The notes under the pieces: model-generated
Database searches by the model: none
What the model was told of the DNA's origin: nothing
What the model saw: the letters and a program-made list of their open reading frames with translations, nothing else
NCBI RefSeq assembly: GCF_002127325.2
Contig: NC_035436.2
Location: 106,415,591-106,479,590, forward strand
Length of the DNA: 64,000 nucleotides
DNA from: Helianthus annuus
Taxonomy: Eukaryota > Streptophyta > Magnoliopsida > Asterales > Asteraceae
Direction: 5' to 3'
Program-made: the position numbers and the translations under genes
Shown: one piece after another, positions 23,430-36,256 of the stretch
Position numbering within the stretch: position 1 is the stretch's first letter
Layout of the letters: every line of letters starts with the position of its first letter

Positions 23430-25672
23430 TCCTCGCCCCGTTGATCTGGAATTTCGTCCCGAAATTCCGAAGTAGTAGCTTCAGCCTCAGTAGTGGTTGC
23501 ATTGGTTTCGAATAACTGGGGGTACTTTTCTGTCATCCTGTCTTCGCGTTCCCAGGTGTACTCTGGGCCACGTTTGGAGTTCCAACGAACTCGAACAAGA
23601 GGGATTCTCTTGCTTTTGAGGACCTTCACATCCCGGTCCGTGATTTCTACTGGTTCCTCGACGAACTGCAACCGCTCGTCGATTGTGAGTTCTTTGAAAG
23701 GAATGATGAGGTTTTCATCTGATAGGCGCTTCTTTAGGTTCGATACATGAAAGACATTGTGAACTGCCCCGAGTTCAGCTGGTAGGTTCAACTTGTAGGC
23801 TACCCTGCCTATTCGTTCTATGACCTCAAATGGTCCGACATATCGTGGATTCAGTTTGCCCCGTTTGCCAAAACGAACCACACCCTTCCAGGGTGAGACT
23901 TTTAGTAAAACCCGGTCCCCGACCTGAAATTCCAATGGCTTTCTACGCTTGCCCGCGTAGGCTTTCTGACGGTCGCGTGCTGCCGCCATGCGTTGTCGTA
24001 TCTGTGCAATCTTTTCCGTGGCGTCCATTACAATCTCTGGACCCGTAATCTGACTATCCCCCACCTCTGCCCAACAGAGAGGTGACCGGCATTTACGCCC
24101 GTACAATGCCTCGAAATGGAGCGGCTTGAATGCTGGTGTGATAACTGTTATTGTACGAAAACTCCACCAAAGGGAGGTGCTTTTCCCAGCCGTTGCCGAA
24201 ATCGATAACACATGCCCTAAGCATGTCTTCAAGTGCTTGAATCGTTCGCTCAGACTGCCCATCCGTCTGAGGATGATATGCTGTGCTCATGTCTAACCGT
24301 GAGCCGAAAGATTTGTGCATCGCTTGCCATAGCTCTGACGTGAATCGTGCATCGCGATCCGAAATGATGGATGTGGGCACCCCGTGCCTCGAAACAACTT
24401 CCTTAAGATAGACGTCTGCGGGAGTGGAGAACTTATCCGTTTCCTTTATAGGTAGGAAGTGTGCAGACTTGGTGAGTCGATCCACGATCACCCATATGGT
24501 ATCATTCCCCCGCTGGGATCTAGGTAGGCCTGTGACAAAATCCATGGAAATTTCTTCCCATTTCCATTGAGGTATCTTAGGCGGCTGAAGCAGGCCCGCT
24601 GGTTTCTGGTATTCAACCTTGACTCTCGCACAGGTCAAGCATTTTCCAACGTACGTAGCGATGTGAGCCTTCATGCTAGGCCACCAGTATGTAGTGCTGA
24701 TGTCGTGGTACATTTTGTCCGACCCTGGATGTACCGAGTAACGAGACTTGTGAGCTTCATCCATCACAAGTTCGCGTAGACCGTCGTAAAGCGGGACCCA
24801 AATGCGCCCCGTCACATAGTAGGCGCCGTCTGCCTTCTGTTCCATTTGCTGTCGTGAGCCGCGTAAGGCTTCAGCCTTGACGTTTTCGGGCTTCGATGCT
24901 TCTACCTGAGCATTTCGTATCTGTGCTGGCAGGCTAGACTGGATCGTAAGCTGTAGCGCTCGCACGCGCTGAGGTAGAGTGTCCTTCCGACTGAGGGCGT
25001 CCGCCACAACATTGGCCTTGCCTGGATGGCACTTGATGGCGCATTCATAGTCGCTAAGTAGTTCAACCCATCGTCGTTGATGCATGTCCAATCCTTCTGC
25101 TTAAGGATATGCCCGAGACTCCTGTGATCGGTGTAAATCGTGCACCTGGTACCGTACAGGTAGTGTCGCCATATCTTAAGCGCGAAAACAACAGCTCCCA
25201 GCTCTAAGTCGTGCGTCGTGTAGTTCCGTTCGTGAATCTTAAGTTGGCGTGAAGCGTAAACAATAACCTTGTCGCGCTGCATTAACACACATCCAAGTCC
25301 CCGAATGGATGCATCACTATAAACCACGAAGTCATCTGTGCCTTCTGGCAGAGAGAGGATAGGTGCACTGCAAAGCCTATCCTTTAGGTGCTGAAAAGCA
25401 GTCTCATGGGGATCTCCCCAACGGTAGGTAACACCCTTCTGTGTCAGTAGCGTAAGCGGCTGAGCAATCTCCGAGAAATCCCTGGGTAAACCGTCTGTAG
25501 TACGTGGTGCAGGTCAGTTTCTGGTCGAATCTACCTTGGATGGATCGACATGGATCCCATCCTTGTTCACTACGTGGCCTAAGAAGTGGACTTCTCGAAT
25601 ACTATGACGAACTTGTCTAGGTAGGGTTTGCACACCCTGTTCATAAGGTCCTTAAATACGGCAGGTGCGTTC
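23396..25672 (-). pseudogene. element A pol remnant: RT scrap, RNase H, integrase, chromodomain
   Basis: A short RT scrap begins at about 25672 (an AACGCACCTGC start, then [16 protein letters not shown]). It jumps directly to the later VHFLGH-like stretch, so the catalytic xxDD segment is deleted. RNase H follows ([25 protein letters not shown], 25327 to about 25090), and a frameshift near 25088 leads into the integrase. The integrase has an HHCC-like zinc-binding stretch ending CLTCARVK, the MDFVTGLP and IISDRDARF core blocks, and the [11 protein letters not shown] segment. A second frameshift near 24110 leads into the [10 protein letters not shown] region and the C-terminal chromodomain ([18 protein letters not shown]), ending at 23396. 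Protease and the RT N-terminus are absent. Confidence 0.88.
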
Positions 25673-25814
25673 AAATATATCAAACCATCCATCATATCAA
25701 ACATAAAGTATAGTAGTTAAAATAATTCATAAAACCCAATACGATTGATGTTCAAACCAAACTTTGTTTGAGTAACAGAGACATAATAATGAAAACCCGA
25801 AATAAGTTATAAGT

Positions 25815-27131
25815 TCAAATATCGTTCATTGCGTCTCCTCGTCCTAGCACTAAAGCTCGACCTCTTGCCTCGTTGCCATTGTTGTTGTTGTTCCCGTTGC
25901 CCTGGTTATTGTTGTGGTTCTGATTCTGGTTCAACTGAGGGCAATCGCGTTTGTAATGACCTTCTGCCCCACACTGGAAACATCCCCGGTTTCCACGCTG
26001 TGGCTGCTGCTGCTGTGGGTTTTGAGGAGGTGGTGGTGGAAGTTGCTGATTCTGGTTTGCAGGTCGTGAGCTCCTGCAATCTTTGGCTTCGTGCCCTATC
26101 TTGAGACATCTCTGACAACGTTCCTTGCGACACCTTCCACTGTGATGCCTGTTACACTTGTTACATAGTGGGTGTACTCCCCTGTATCCACCCTGCTCCT
26201 GACTGCCAGATGATTGCTGACCCGGATTCTGGTAGTCATTCGTCCTGCGTTGCTGTGCTTGAGACTGAACGGAAACTGATCCCCTGCTGGAATCCCCATC
26301 CCATTTCCGTTTGTTGTCGTTGGGTGTAGCAGAAGTAGCAGCTGGAGTGACTGTAGCAGTAGTGCTGACACGCTTAGGCAGTTTATTCTGATCCACTGCC
26401 TGGTCGGTGATGCGATGAGCGAGACGCTGGATTTCCTGGATGTTATCGAGATTAGCCGAGGTAACATGGCTCTGGATTTCTGGTGCCAACCCCTTGAGAT
26501 ACATCTCGATGCGCTTGTATGGAGGGTCCACCATAGTTGGACACAGAACGGCCAGCTCATTCGACCGTTTCGTATACGCTTCGATCTCTGACCCAACCAT
26601 TTTCAGATTATACAGCTCGTCTTCCAGCTTGTGAATGTCTTCACGCGTACAATACTCACGCTTGATGAGTTCCTTGAAATCGTTCCATGGGGTGGCGTTA
26701 GCAGCTGCCAACCCTAAGATCTGAACTTGGGCGTTCCACCAAGTCAGTGCTATTCCCTCCAAGGTGCCGGTGGCAAACTTGACCTTGCGAGCCTCAGGGC
26801 ACTCGCACATTTCGAATACTGATTCTAACTTTTCAAACCAATGGAGGAGTCCCACTGCCCCCTCTGTGCCGCCGAAAGTACTTGGACGACAGTCCATGAA
26901 GTTCTTAAAGGTGCAAACTTGCTGCGCTGGTTGACCTATTGTGTACGAATAGGGCAAAGTTTAAATACAAGGGCTAGCTTAGGAATGTAGGATCTAAAGA
27001 TCCTAACGTAAGTTATGACTACAGGGTATACTACCTGCTTGAGCAGCTGCAAGTGCCGCAGCAACTTGAGCTTGAACGAGAGCCTCTAGCTGGGCTTGAG
27101 TCATGCTGATTCGTCCAGACATGATCTTCAT
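25815..27131 (-). CDS. element A gag, two exons
   Basis: Capsid/nucleocapsid protein of about 405 aa. Exon 1 is 27131-27035 (start MKIMSGRISM, then an A/Q-rich helix). Exon 2 is 26935-25815 and carries the retrotransposon gag core (LTWWNAQVQ, EYCTRED) and CCHC-type knuckles (CQRCLKIGHEAKDC and CFQCGAEGHYKRDC) in a Q/N/P-rich tail. The start is preferred because the same ATG opens the intact gag of B. Without splicing, the frame is closed upstream of exon 2. Gag would package the element RNA. No stop is seen in either exon. Confidence 0.85.
26936..27034 (-). other. 99-bp GT-AG intron in gag of element A
   Basis: On the minus strand the intron starts GTAGTATACC and ends ACACAATAG, between ...CAAGCAG and GTCAACCAGCG. 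The junction is phase 1. Element B has CAAGCAGGTCAACCAGCG with nothing between, exactly the spliced form. Confidence 0.85.
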
Positions 27132-27419
27132 AGTAAAAGTAACGTAAATGAGAGTGGTTCGCGAGTAGGGCGATGACAGAAAAGTATAAGCATGTAGGTG
27201 TTCTCATGTAACAAAGTCATGTGTATCTAAGCGTAATGCGAGCAAAGTTCTAAGCAGTTCTAGCAAACAGGCAATAAACATAAACCTTATTACCTAGGAT
27301 GTCGAGTCTTGCATGTGGAGCGAAGCGTCGTTGTGGATCGTTGAGAGCACTGTTCTGGTTATAGTCTGGTTTTAATAAAAACGTTTTCCCATATTAAAAC
27401 CTAGTTCTCTATAACCAAT

Positions 27420-27432
27420 GGCTCTGATACCA
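27420..27432 (-). other. tRNA-iMet primer binding site, element A
   Basis: TGGTATCAGAGCC on the minus strand, three bases inside the 5' LTR. Confidence 0.9.
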
Positions 27433-27435
27433 ATC

Positions 27436-29708
27436 TGTCACACCCCCAAAATCCCACACGCGGAGTACCACCGCTTGGGAGCGTGACATGACCAGGATCT
27501 TAACCACCAATCATATTGAACGTGTATTATATTTAAGTAAAGCGGAAGCATTTAAGTAACCCAAACATAAATATTATTGTATGAATCATCATAAGTGTTG
27601 AAATAGCATTCACGATCCTTTGCCCACAACGACCTGCTCCTCCCTGTGCAAGCTCCATAATGTACCTAAGGTCCTGCAAGGCATGCAGCAGAGAGTCAAC
27701 AACTAGTTGAGCGAGTTCACAGAAAGTAAGTTCAGTAATAGAATGGTATAGCAAGCATTGCATTCGTTCATCTAATCATGTATCGTATTAGTTCGTTCGT
27801 TGTTCATATATAGCATTGGTTTCCATCGCGGACCCTCTAGGCATGTATGTGAAGATTAAGAAAGTTCTCAAGTGTACTAGACTATGTATATTTGTATCGC
27901 TGGCCACCCTGGCATGTGTGCGAAGTTCTAATATGTTTAGTTCGCAGCCTTCCCGAGGCATGTGTGCGAAGATCAGTCATAATTATCGCAGCCAACCCTT
28001 GGCGTGTGTGCGAAGATCTGTTCACGTAGGTATACTAGTCTAGCCGTATCTTATCATTCACCATCCTCACCCTGAGGACTCATATCATTAAGTTCCGTTA
28101 ACTAAGTATGTACGTATATTTCATTCGATCCCATTCCCACCCTGGGAACCCCATGCCTTGGCTGTGTGAACTTACCTTGGGTTGCTCGGCAGATACACAA
28201 AGAGAGAGAGAGAGAGTTCTTGAACTAACAGTGGTCAACCACGTCATAACAGGGTTACCACATAAGTCAGGTTTGGTTCAAGTATCGCACGTATGTATCA
28301 CATAAATTAACACGTTGCAAGCATGCAAGGATCATGGTAAACACGTATGAATCATAGCAAACACGTATAGCACGTTTATCAGTCAAAGCATATCATAATC
28401 ATACTTGTGTGTCTCGGATGGTTGGGCCATTGAGCTTGTGCGAGCCCAACCATCTTGTGCAATATAAATGTCTAGCCCAATTAATACCCGGCCCAACATA
28501 TAACGAATCAAATAACATATCAGCCCAATAAAAGTCCAATGGTATACACAGCCCAAATACAATCACGCATGACAGTCAATTGCATAAGTCCAAAATGTTT
28601 GGCCCAAAGTGATTGGGTCCGTGACAGTGTGAGTCCAAAACAGTGTACGAGCATAACTGGTCTCGAGTCGCAACCAGCGATCTCGAGTCGCAACAGAGGA
28701 TTACGAGTCGCAACGAGAGGTTTCGAGTCGCAAGGGATGGTCTCGGCTCGTCATGGTCTGGTTACGAGTCGCAACAGGACTCGCAACCTTGGTTACGACT
28801 TGTGCTGCTTGTGCTAGTGTTGTGGTTTCGAGTCGCAACCGGAGGTATCGACTCGCAACCGTGTTGGTCTATCAATCTGTAACAATTTCCTGATTTCATG
28901 CAGATCGGTTACAAGCATTTATGCAAATCAATTGTTACCAAAATTATCATTCTATCAATTAACACAATTCCTATTATCCAACTAGCAAACCATCGATTAA
29001 ACAGGATTTTTAACACTAAATCCGTATGAACCCTAATTCACAACAACATGAACAATGACAACATTCATAACACTTAATCATATGATCATCATCAAATCAA
29101 ACCGAAGAACATCATACAATAAACCGAGCATATAACATAACCGTACATGTTAGCCGATTAACAAACATCACTAACTATTATCATAAGCAATCATGCGAAC
29201 AAGGATCCTCGGTTATTAACAACATCAACATACAATATTCATGCGAAACATATCATTCGGTTATTATCACACAAATCATACATGAACACAATCAAACATA
29301 TACTAACCGATTGGATTGAAACAAAGAGAAGGTGAGCCGAGATCCTTGATCCGAAGGATAGTTGTTCGCCGTCGGGTTTCAAGCAAGACGAGAGAGAGAG
29401 AAGTCTAGGGTTCTTGTGTGTGTGTTCTTGGTTGCAAAGTTGTGAAAACTAAACCCTAAAGGGATGTGTATGCATATATACGTAATAGGGAAGTGGGCCG
29501 AAACCCCACTTGGGCGATCTCATGGTCTCGAGTCCACTTAATGGACCGAGTGGGTTTTTGTGTAATTGAATACTATTCGGTTTAAGCAAACATATCTCGC
29601 AATCACATAACCACGTAACACATAACATATCATGTATTCATTCAAGTAATATAGTTCACGTGAGCATATAATGTTACACAAGATAAGTCTAGAGTACGGG
29701 TTGTCACA
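27436..29708 (-). repeat. 5' LTR of element A
   Basis: 2273 bp, matching 21045-23327. The main differences are shorter GA microsatellites and scattered substitutions, such as GTATGTGAAG for GTATGCGAAG near 27845. Confidence 0.92.
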
Positions 29709-31793
29709 ATATATACTAAATATATATTTATCAAGTTTTATTTTGTGAAATTCCACCTCCGATATTTTGTAAATAAAGTCGTGGCGAAATCTATAATTTG
29801 AAAACAAGTCAAAATGTATTTCTAACACTTATAGTGGAAATATTTCTAAGTGTTAGGTTTTTGGAAAAATTTCGCAAGAGTCTCCCCTGTAACTGGAGGT
29901 GACCACGCTTTCAAGCGTATCATTTTCTTTTATAAATCAAACCAACAATCTTCTCATTCAATCAAAACAATGTTCAAAGCATCGAACTAGTCAATAAATA
30001 TGTAAATCGCCAGAATCACATGAACTTGTAGTTTTTCCAAAACTATGAAGTAAATCCCATTACTTTTAGTGGATCTTCATATAAATCAATCCGGTTTCGC
30101 AAAAACCTCGCTTTTAAAGAAATTCCATCTTTACAACTTCTTGTAAAATTTTACAAACCTAGTTCTTTGTCGAAACTTAGCGTTACACAAGTGTTTACAC
30201 ACTTGTGTGTTTTAAAAATCATTCGTGTTTGTGTAAGATCCGGTTTCGGAAAATATGATTTCTTTGACACTTGGTCCTTTGAAAATACCGCTTGTAGATC
30301 CGTAGATCTACTAGTTTTAAACACTTTTTCATAAGAAAAATCGTTTTTACACAAGTTCATGATTCGTGTGTGGTAGAGTTTCATCACTTAACCCTTGTTA
30401 CATTAAAACAAACTGTATGTCATGATCCATGATCATGACCAATCCGGGTTAGACGATGATCCGAGCTACCACAACATAGATCGGCACTAAATAATTACAC
30501 AAAACAAATCTTCCAAGATTTACACAACCCTTGTGCTATTAACCAACATATTCATCATGTTTAGTACACTTTTACATCTCATCTTGTATGTTTACGAGTT
30601 TTATCCGTCATATATCGTTTTAACCACTTTAAAATAGATCGAGAGGGTGTTTATAGTAACTTACTACTAGCTCGAGGCTAGGGAAGATTCTAGTCGAAGA
30701 ATGAGTGGATAAAAGAAATGAGATGAGGTCCTTCGAGTTCCGAATGCACCAAGCCTCCTCGTGTGTGATCCTTAGCACTTGTATGATCTTGAAATAGCTT
30801 GAACAAAATCGAAATATGGATGGATGATATAGTGGTGTTCGGCCGAGAGTTTATAGAGAGGAGAGGGAGAGTTTTGATGGTGAAATGTTAAGTGAATGAG
30901 ATGGTGTGCCAAGACTAGATCTTATAGGCAACTTCAAGTTCATAATCCAATGGTTCATGTGCTTTCTTGATATGGGACAAGTATGATTAAATTAATCAAA
31001 TGAAGGACATGAGGTGTCCCTCTTGGGGACGGTTTGGTTAGGGGGGGGGGGTTACCCGGTTCATTTCCAACTAAACATTAGGTATTAGTTAGTTAAGTTA
31101 AGTTAGTTTAGGGATTAACCCGGTTACTAACGTGTTATGCATTAAAGCGGGTGTTAAGGTATTCGGGGACCCTAACTGGCTCAGAAAAAGATAAACAATG
31201 TAAATGGCAATATTTTCATGTTCCGGGTAAAGTCCGGTTGTTCGGTTGGATAGTAATCCATTGAAGCGCTTAGCAAAGCTTTAAAGTGTCGTTATTATTA
31301 TTTTTAGTAACACGACTTATTCCCGACACTTTGGAAAGTGTCTAGTAATATTTTTCTCATGTTTTGGCACTTTATTAGTTAACCAAGTGCTGAATTTTGT
31401 ACTTAGAGTACGTTTTAGGCACATCCTGTCACTGTAACTTATTCCTAGAGACGCAGTTCTACAACCCTTATATCCCTACACTCTCTACTAGTGTAGTAAA
31501 ATATTTCTGGCTCATACAGGCCTTAGAGGCAGTGTCTACCTGATGCTGGCTTTATCAACATGTTTTGATAGGTTATCCGTTCATTATGCTACTGTGCTTT
31601 TGTGCATCATGTTTGTCACTAAAGTTCAGCATGTAAATAATGTAGTGACAGTAAATAAAGTATGATGCAGGTATGTGCATGTATCAGTAATCAAGTAGCA
31701 GTTTATCCACAATTTCAGGTACGCACAGTAAATAAGCAGTAATTAATTATTAATTAAGTCATACGGATACCTGATTTAGTGAGGGTTGTCACA
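29709..31793 (-). repeat. 3' LTR of element C, inner part
   Basis: Resumes after element A with the duplicated ATATA and runs to TGTCACA at 31787-31793. It includes a G homopolymer near 31041-31051 and matches 60646-62730. With 19691-21044 and one copy of the target it totals 3434 bp. Confidence 0.9.
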
Positions 31794-31829
31794 TTCTCCC
31801 CCCGTTAGAAAAATTTCGTCCCGAAATTT
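31794..31829 (-). other. polypurine tract and conserved palindrome of element C
   Basis: On the minus strand, the palindrome AAATTTCGGGACGAAATTT (31811-31829) is followed by CTAACGGGGGGAGAA and then the 3' LTR. It is the plus-strand priming site. Confidence 0.8.
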
Positions 31830-32839
31830 TAAGTTCTGCTTCTAGAAGCAGGGTTCTTGGGAAACAAGTGGGGGTATTTTTCTTTCATTCGGTCCTCACG
31901 CTCCCAGGCGTATTCAGGACCATGTCTGGCAATCCATCTGACTTTGACGACCTTGACACTACTCCGGCGGGTTTTGTTCACTTTCCAATCCGTAACCTCA
32001 ACAGGTTCTTCAACGAAGTGGAGCGTGTCGTCAACATGAATTTCGTCAGTGGAAATGACAACGGTATCTTGAGTTGAACTTTTCTTCAGATTTGATACAT
32101 GAAATGTATCGTGAACTCCATTCAGTTCGGCAGGTAAGTCCAGCTTGTATGCTACTAGCCCAATTCTTTCCAAAATTCTGAACGGACCAATATACCGCGG
32201 GTTCAACTTTCCACGCTTCCCGAAGCGTGCCACACCCTTTTAGGGTGATACCTTCAACAAAACCATATCACCTACCTCAAACTCTAGAGGTTTTCTTCTT
32301 CGATCCGTATAACACTTTTGACGATCACGAGCCGCCTTGATGCGATCTCGGATCTGTGCGATCTTATCTGTGGTTTCCTGTACCACATCAGGACCAACCA
32401 ATTGTCTATCACCCGCATCAGTCCAACAAAGCGGTGATCTGCACTTACGGCCATAAAGAGCTTCAAATGGCGCGGCACGAATACTGGTGTGGTAGCTGTT
32501 GTTGTATGAAAATTCAACCAATGGCAAATGTTTATCCCAGCTACCGCCCAAATCCATAACACATGCTCTCAGCATATCTTCCAAAGTCTGAATAGTCCGT
32601 TCGCTTTGACCGTCGGTCTGTGGGTGAAATGCAGTGCTCAGATTCAATTGTGAGCCAAAAGCTTCTTGGAAGGATTGCCAAATCCTTGATACGAACCTTC
32701 CGTCTCTATCAGAGATGATTGAGAGAGGTACTCCATGGCGCGTAACGATTTCTCTCATGTAAATTTCAACCAACTTGCTCGTATTATCCCTCTCTCTGAT
32801 AGGTAAGAAGTGCGCTGACTTCGTTAATCGGTCCACTAT
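31829..32839 (-). pseudogene. element C integrase C-terminal half and chromodomain
   Basis: Continues the integrase that is cut by element E at ACTAT (32835-32839). Visible are [33 protein letters not shown] and [11 protein letters not shown]. An in-frame stop replaces the Trp of the SPWKG motif near 32240. Then come [10 protein letters not shown] and a chromodomain ([18 protein letters not shown]). Two adjacent G-to-A changes would turn the expected TGG into this TAA, as cytosine deamination on the other strand would do. Confidence 0.85.
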
Positions 32840-35800
32840 TGTCAAACCCCGACCACGTAGGACAACAAACCGTGGTGAAAACGTCGGGGAGTGTTGCAAC
32901 AGAAGCTATTGTTTCACAACCATGGATACAAAAAGTTTTTTGTTTTATTGATAATATTAAACATCGCATTGTCTTAACATAGAATAAACAAGTTTTACAT
33001 CGTCTATCACTATTATTATGTCACTAAGGCCTCGTCCAGATCCTATGTGATGCATGCATCCTTGTAGTCATTCAAGCATCAACACCTGAAACATATGTAA
33101 AAACTTAGTCAGCAAAGAAATGCTGGCGAGTACATAGGTTTTATAGGAGTGTCGAATTCATGGCTAGTTTAAGTGTTGCAATACTTTATTAAAAACTTTG
33201 TTTTGAAAAGAGTATAATATTGCAACTTAATTAACCAACTCAAATCAAGCGGGTTATAGTTTATAAAACCTCGTAGCCATGATTCTTAACCCAAAAATAT
33301 TTGCTTTAGAAAACCAACTTGTAAAACATCTTGTAAAAACTCGTTAAAAACTCGTATAGTTTATATCTCTTAGAAAAACATCGTTGTGTGACATCGTTTC
33401 AAAATCGTTTACCCAAGTGAACTAAATAACGCCACGATATGTAATATGATGAAAACACTTATATATAAGAAGTACCAACGGCATATCTACCATGTTTTCA
33501 CCACATTACCCCCGTCTCGTTATCTAAACACTTAACCAAAAACCAATCGTTTATCGAAATCGTTTAACATCGTTTCCAAATCGTTCCCAAATCGTTTACT
33601 CGTTCCCAAATCGTTTCCAATCGTTCCCAATCGTTTACTCGTTTCCAAATCATTTAAATCGTCATCGTTTTAATTGTGAAAACTTATATATGGTCGTCTC
33701 GTTAACAACATTCAAACCTTTGTGACTCGTCCATCGTTCAACTCGTTCTCGTATTAACAAACCACCAAAGGGTAAGTTAACAAACATCAGATTCAGTCGC
33801 TACCCACAATCCCCACACATAACCATGGGTGTAATAAAGTAACGGGATTTGTCAGATCCTATGGTACCATAACCTAATACTGGTCGGCTTGATCAATGCT
33901 AATGAATGTCATTCGTTATGTAACTACAACCAATAAGTTCGTTCACTTTATCGAAATCGTTCTTAGTTTAGTAAAAATTGTTTTAATCGTTTTTGAAATC
34001 CTCGTTTAAACTTTGAAAACATTTCGTACATATGAATCACCCCAAAACATTTAAAAACAGTAAAATAGGGGAACTATGTACTCACAAGTAGTGCAAAGTA
34101 TCCTCGATCAAATAGAACTTCAACAAACTCGAGCAAACCAGAGAAATCAAGTAGCTCCTAGTAATGGAACCACTAGTCAAACAATAGACGCCTAAATCGG
34201 AAGATCGGATAGAATGAGGTCTTGTAAACCAAATGAGTGTTGGAACTCATGTGATATGGTTTAACAAAGCCTACATCCTAAATCGGAACCTAACCTAAGT
34301 GCTTTCGACCCATCGCGACCCATTAAGGTAGCTTACGCTACTTTAACGCGTCGTGCACGCAAAAGCGCGTTCGAGACGTCTAACTAGTCCTATGACAAGT
34401 ATTATATGCCCATACATGTTTAATTATGTTACATAATTAGTTACGTGTCAAAAGTTTAGGTTACATATGCTTAATTACCAATTATGTATGAAAAGGGTAT
34501 TTTGGTAATTTACCAAAGGCATATAACTACCTATCATGCGACTAATTAAACCTAAGTGACCATAAGGTATAACCTCGAAAGGTTATTCCCTATGCTACTA
34601 TGGTCACTAAACATGTTTGGTCGGATCCTAATGATCGACCAAACGGGTCGTGTTCGAAAGTCTAAGCGGGTGTTTAGTCCGCTTGACTTACGACTCTACA
34701 CAAGCACTAAACTAACAAGTGACGAGCTAAACATGTCGAAACATGTTTAGTTAAGTTAGAAAACAAGTTTTGATATCAAAACAAACGGTTTTGATATCCT
34801 AGAGTAGTTTGGTTACAAAATACGCGAGAAAACGTATTTTGGCCGAAACTACGACTCGTCACTGAGCCTAGATAACGTGGTAATCAGTAGGTATAGTCAC
34901 TAGGGACTATAACCATCGTGATTACGCTCACGTTATGAAGTTCAAACGAACTTCGTGTTGACCATAAACTGGTCAAAGCAGAAAGTCAAACACAGTTTGA
35001 CTTTAACGATAGAAATGAACGAAAAGAACGAAGGAATACTTACAAAAGGTCCCCGCAAGCTCTTGATTCGATTTACTCTCAGGTATGAAGCATAAACTTC
35101 AACTTAGAGAGCAAAAATCAGATTCAAGTGTGCTTTGGGAGTGAAATGGGTTTGGGTATTTATAGGAATTCAAGTACCGTTAAGATCGTTCGTCGAAAAA
35201 TGTGCTTTGATCTAGACCTTACATGTGGGCACATGGTTTTCAAAACCATGGGAATACTTAAAACCATCAAATGGTATTGCAAAACAAGGATCAAAACCAT
35301 CCATGTGTGGCACATTGTTTTGAAATACCATGGATGCCTAAAAAAATGGACCAAGTTCAATGTATCTGCTAGAATTTTCAAAAATGGTCCATGCACTTGT
35401 AAAACTTGATTTTTTTGGCACTTTGAAACCCCTTTAACCTCATTTCAAGGCTCTAAAATGATATTAAAGTATAGGGAACTTAAAATATGCTCAAAGACAT
35501 CACGGATGTCGGTTCGTTTGGCCATACGGTTGCGTTATTCGGTTAATTACGACGGAAGTCGTAATGAAGGCAAAAACGATCCAAATTAAGCGACGAATGG
35601 AATTTTATCATGCCAATCACTAAAATAAAATATTTTAATGATTACATAAATTTTTGGACGTCTGGTTCTATTCAGAACGTAAGATATGCGCAAACATGCA
35701 AACTTATGCACTTTTGACGCTTTTAGTCTCTATTGATCAATAAAGTTTATTTTAGCATACCGAACCCTTCAAAGCTTATTTCTAAGCTATGTAAAGGATA

Positions 35801-36219
35801 TTTATGGTATATTTAACTTATGATCAAGTTTCGGAGTGTTCGTTACTATACAAATCGGTATAGTTTCGCAGTTTGACACAAATAGTCCCTGCGATCGAAC
35901 AAACTTGTTTTCGACACACCAAACCATCCAAAACTTATTTCTAAGTTATGTGGAGGTTATTTAAGATATGTTAAGCCTATTTCACTATTCCGGAGTTTTT
36001 GTTGCATTAAACTGGTTATATTTACGCATCAGTGCTCGTATAACCTTCCAGAAAGCGATTTAAAGCTTGAAATTGGAATCGAATCGAATTGTAAAATCAC
36101 CAAACACAGATACACACAAAATAATACCAAAACACATATAATAACACCAAAGCACATTGTTTTATTAATAATCAACATTGTTTTAAATCGTACAGAGATT
36201 ACAGAGCATAGTTGTCACA
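32840..36219 (-). repeat. 3' LTR of element E
   Basis: 3380 bp; begins TGTCAAACCCCGACC (the other LTR has TGTCACACCCC) and ends TTGTCACA. It contains an ATCGTTTCCAAATCGTTCCC-type minisatellite at about 33555-33660. Confidence 0.92.
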
Positions 36220-36256
36220 GTCTCCCCTACTTCAGGAAATTTCGTCCCGGAATTTT
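36220..36256 (-). other. polypurine tract and palindrome of element E
   Basis: On the minus strand, AAATTCCGGGACGAAATTT (one mismatch from the version in A, B, C and F) is followed by CTGAAGTAGGGGAGAC and then the LTR. Confidence 0.8.

Larger units (their letters stand above)
21045..29708 (-). mobile_element. element A: nonautonomous Ty3/gypsy copy in the LTR of C
   Basis: 8664 bp, TGTCAC...GTCACA, with target duplication ATATA at 21040-21044 and 29709-29713. Joining the flanks recreates exactly the sequence of the uninterrupted LTR near 60645. LTRs are 2283 and 2273 bp. The interior has a primer site, an intron-containing gag, then RNase H, integrase and chromodomain remnants. Protease and most of RT are missing. 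It is the same family as element B, in the opposite orientation. Confidence 0.93.

Noticed and set aside
35128..35409. 93-codon open frame, seen again at 43727-44008
   Set aside because: Part of the LTR of element E and duplicated with it; no coding signature.
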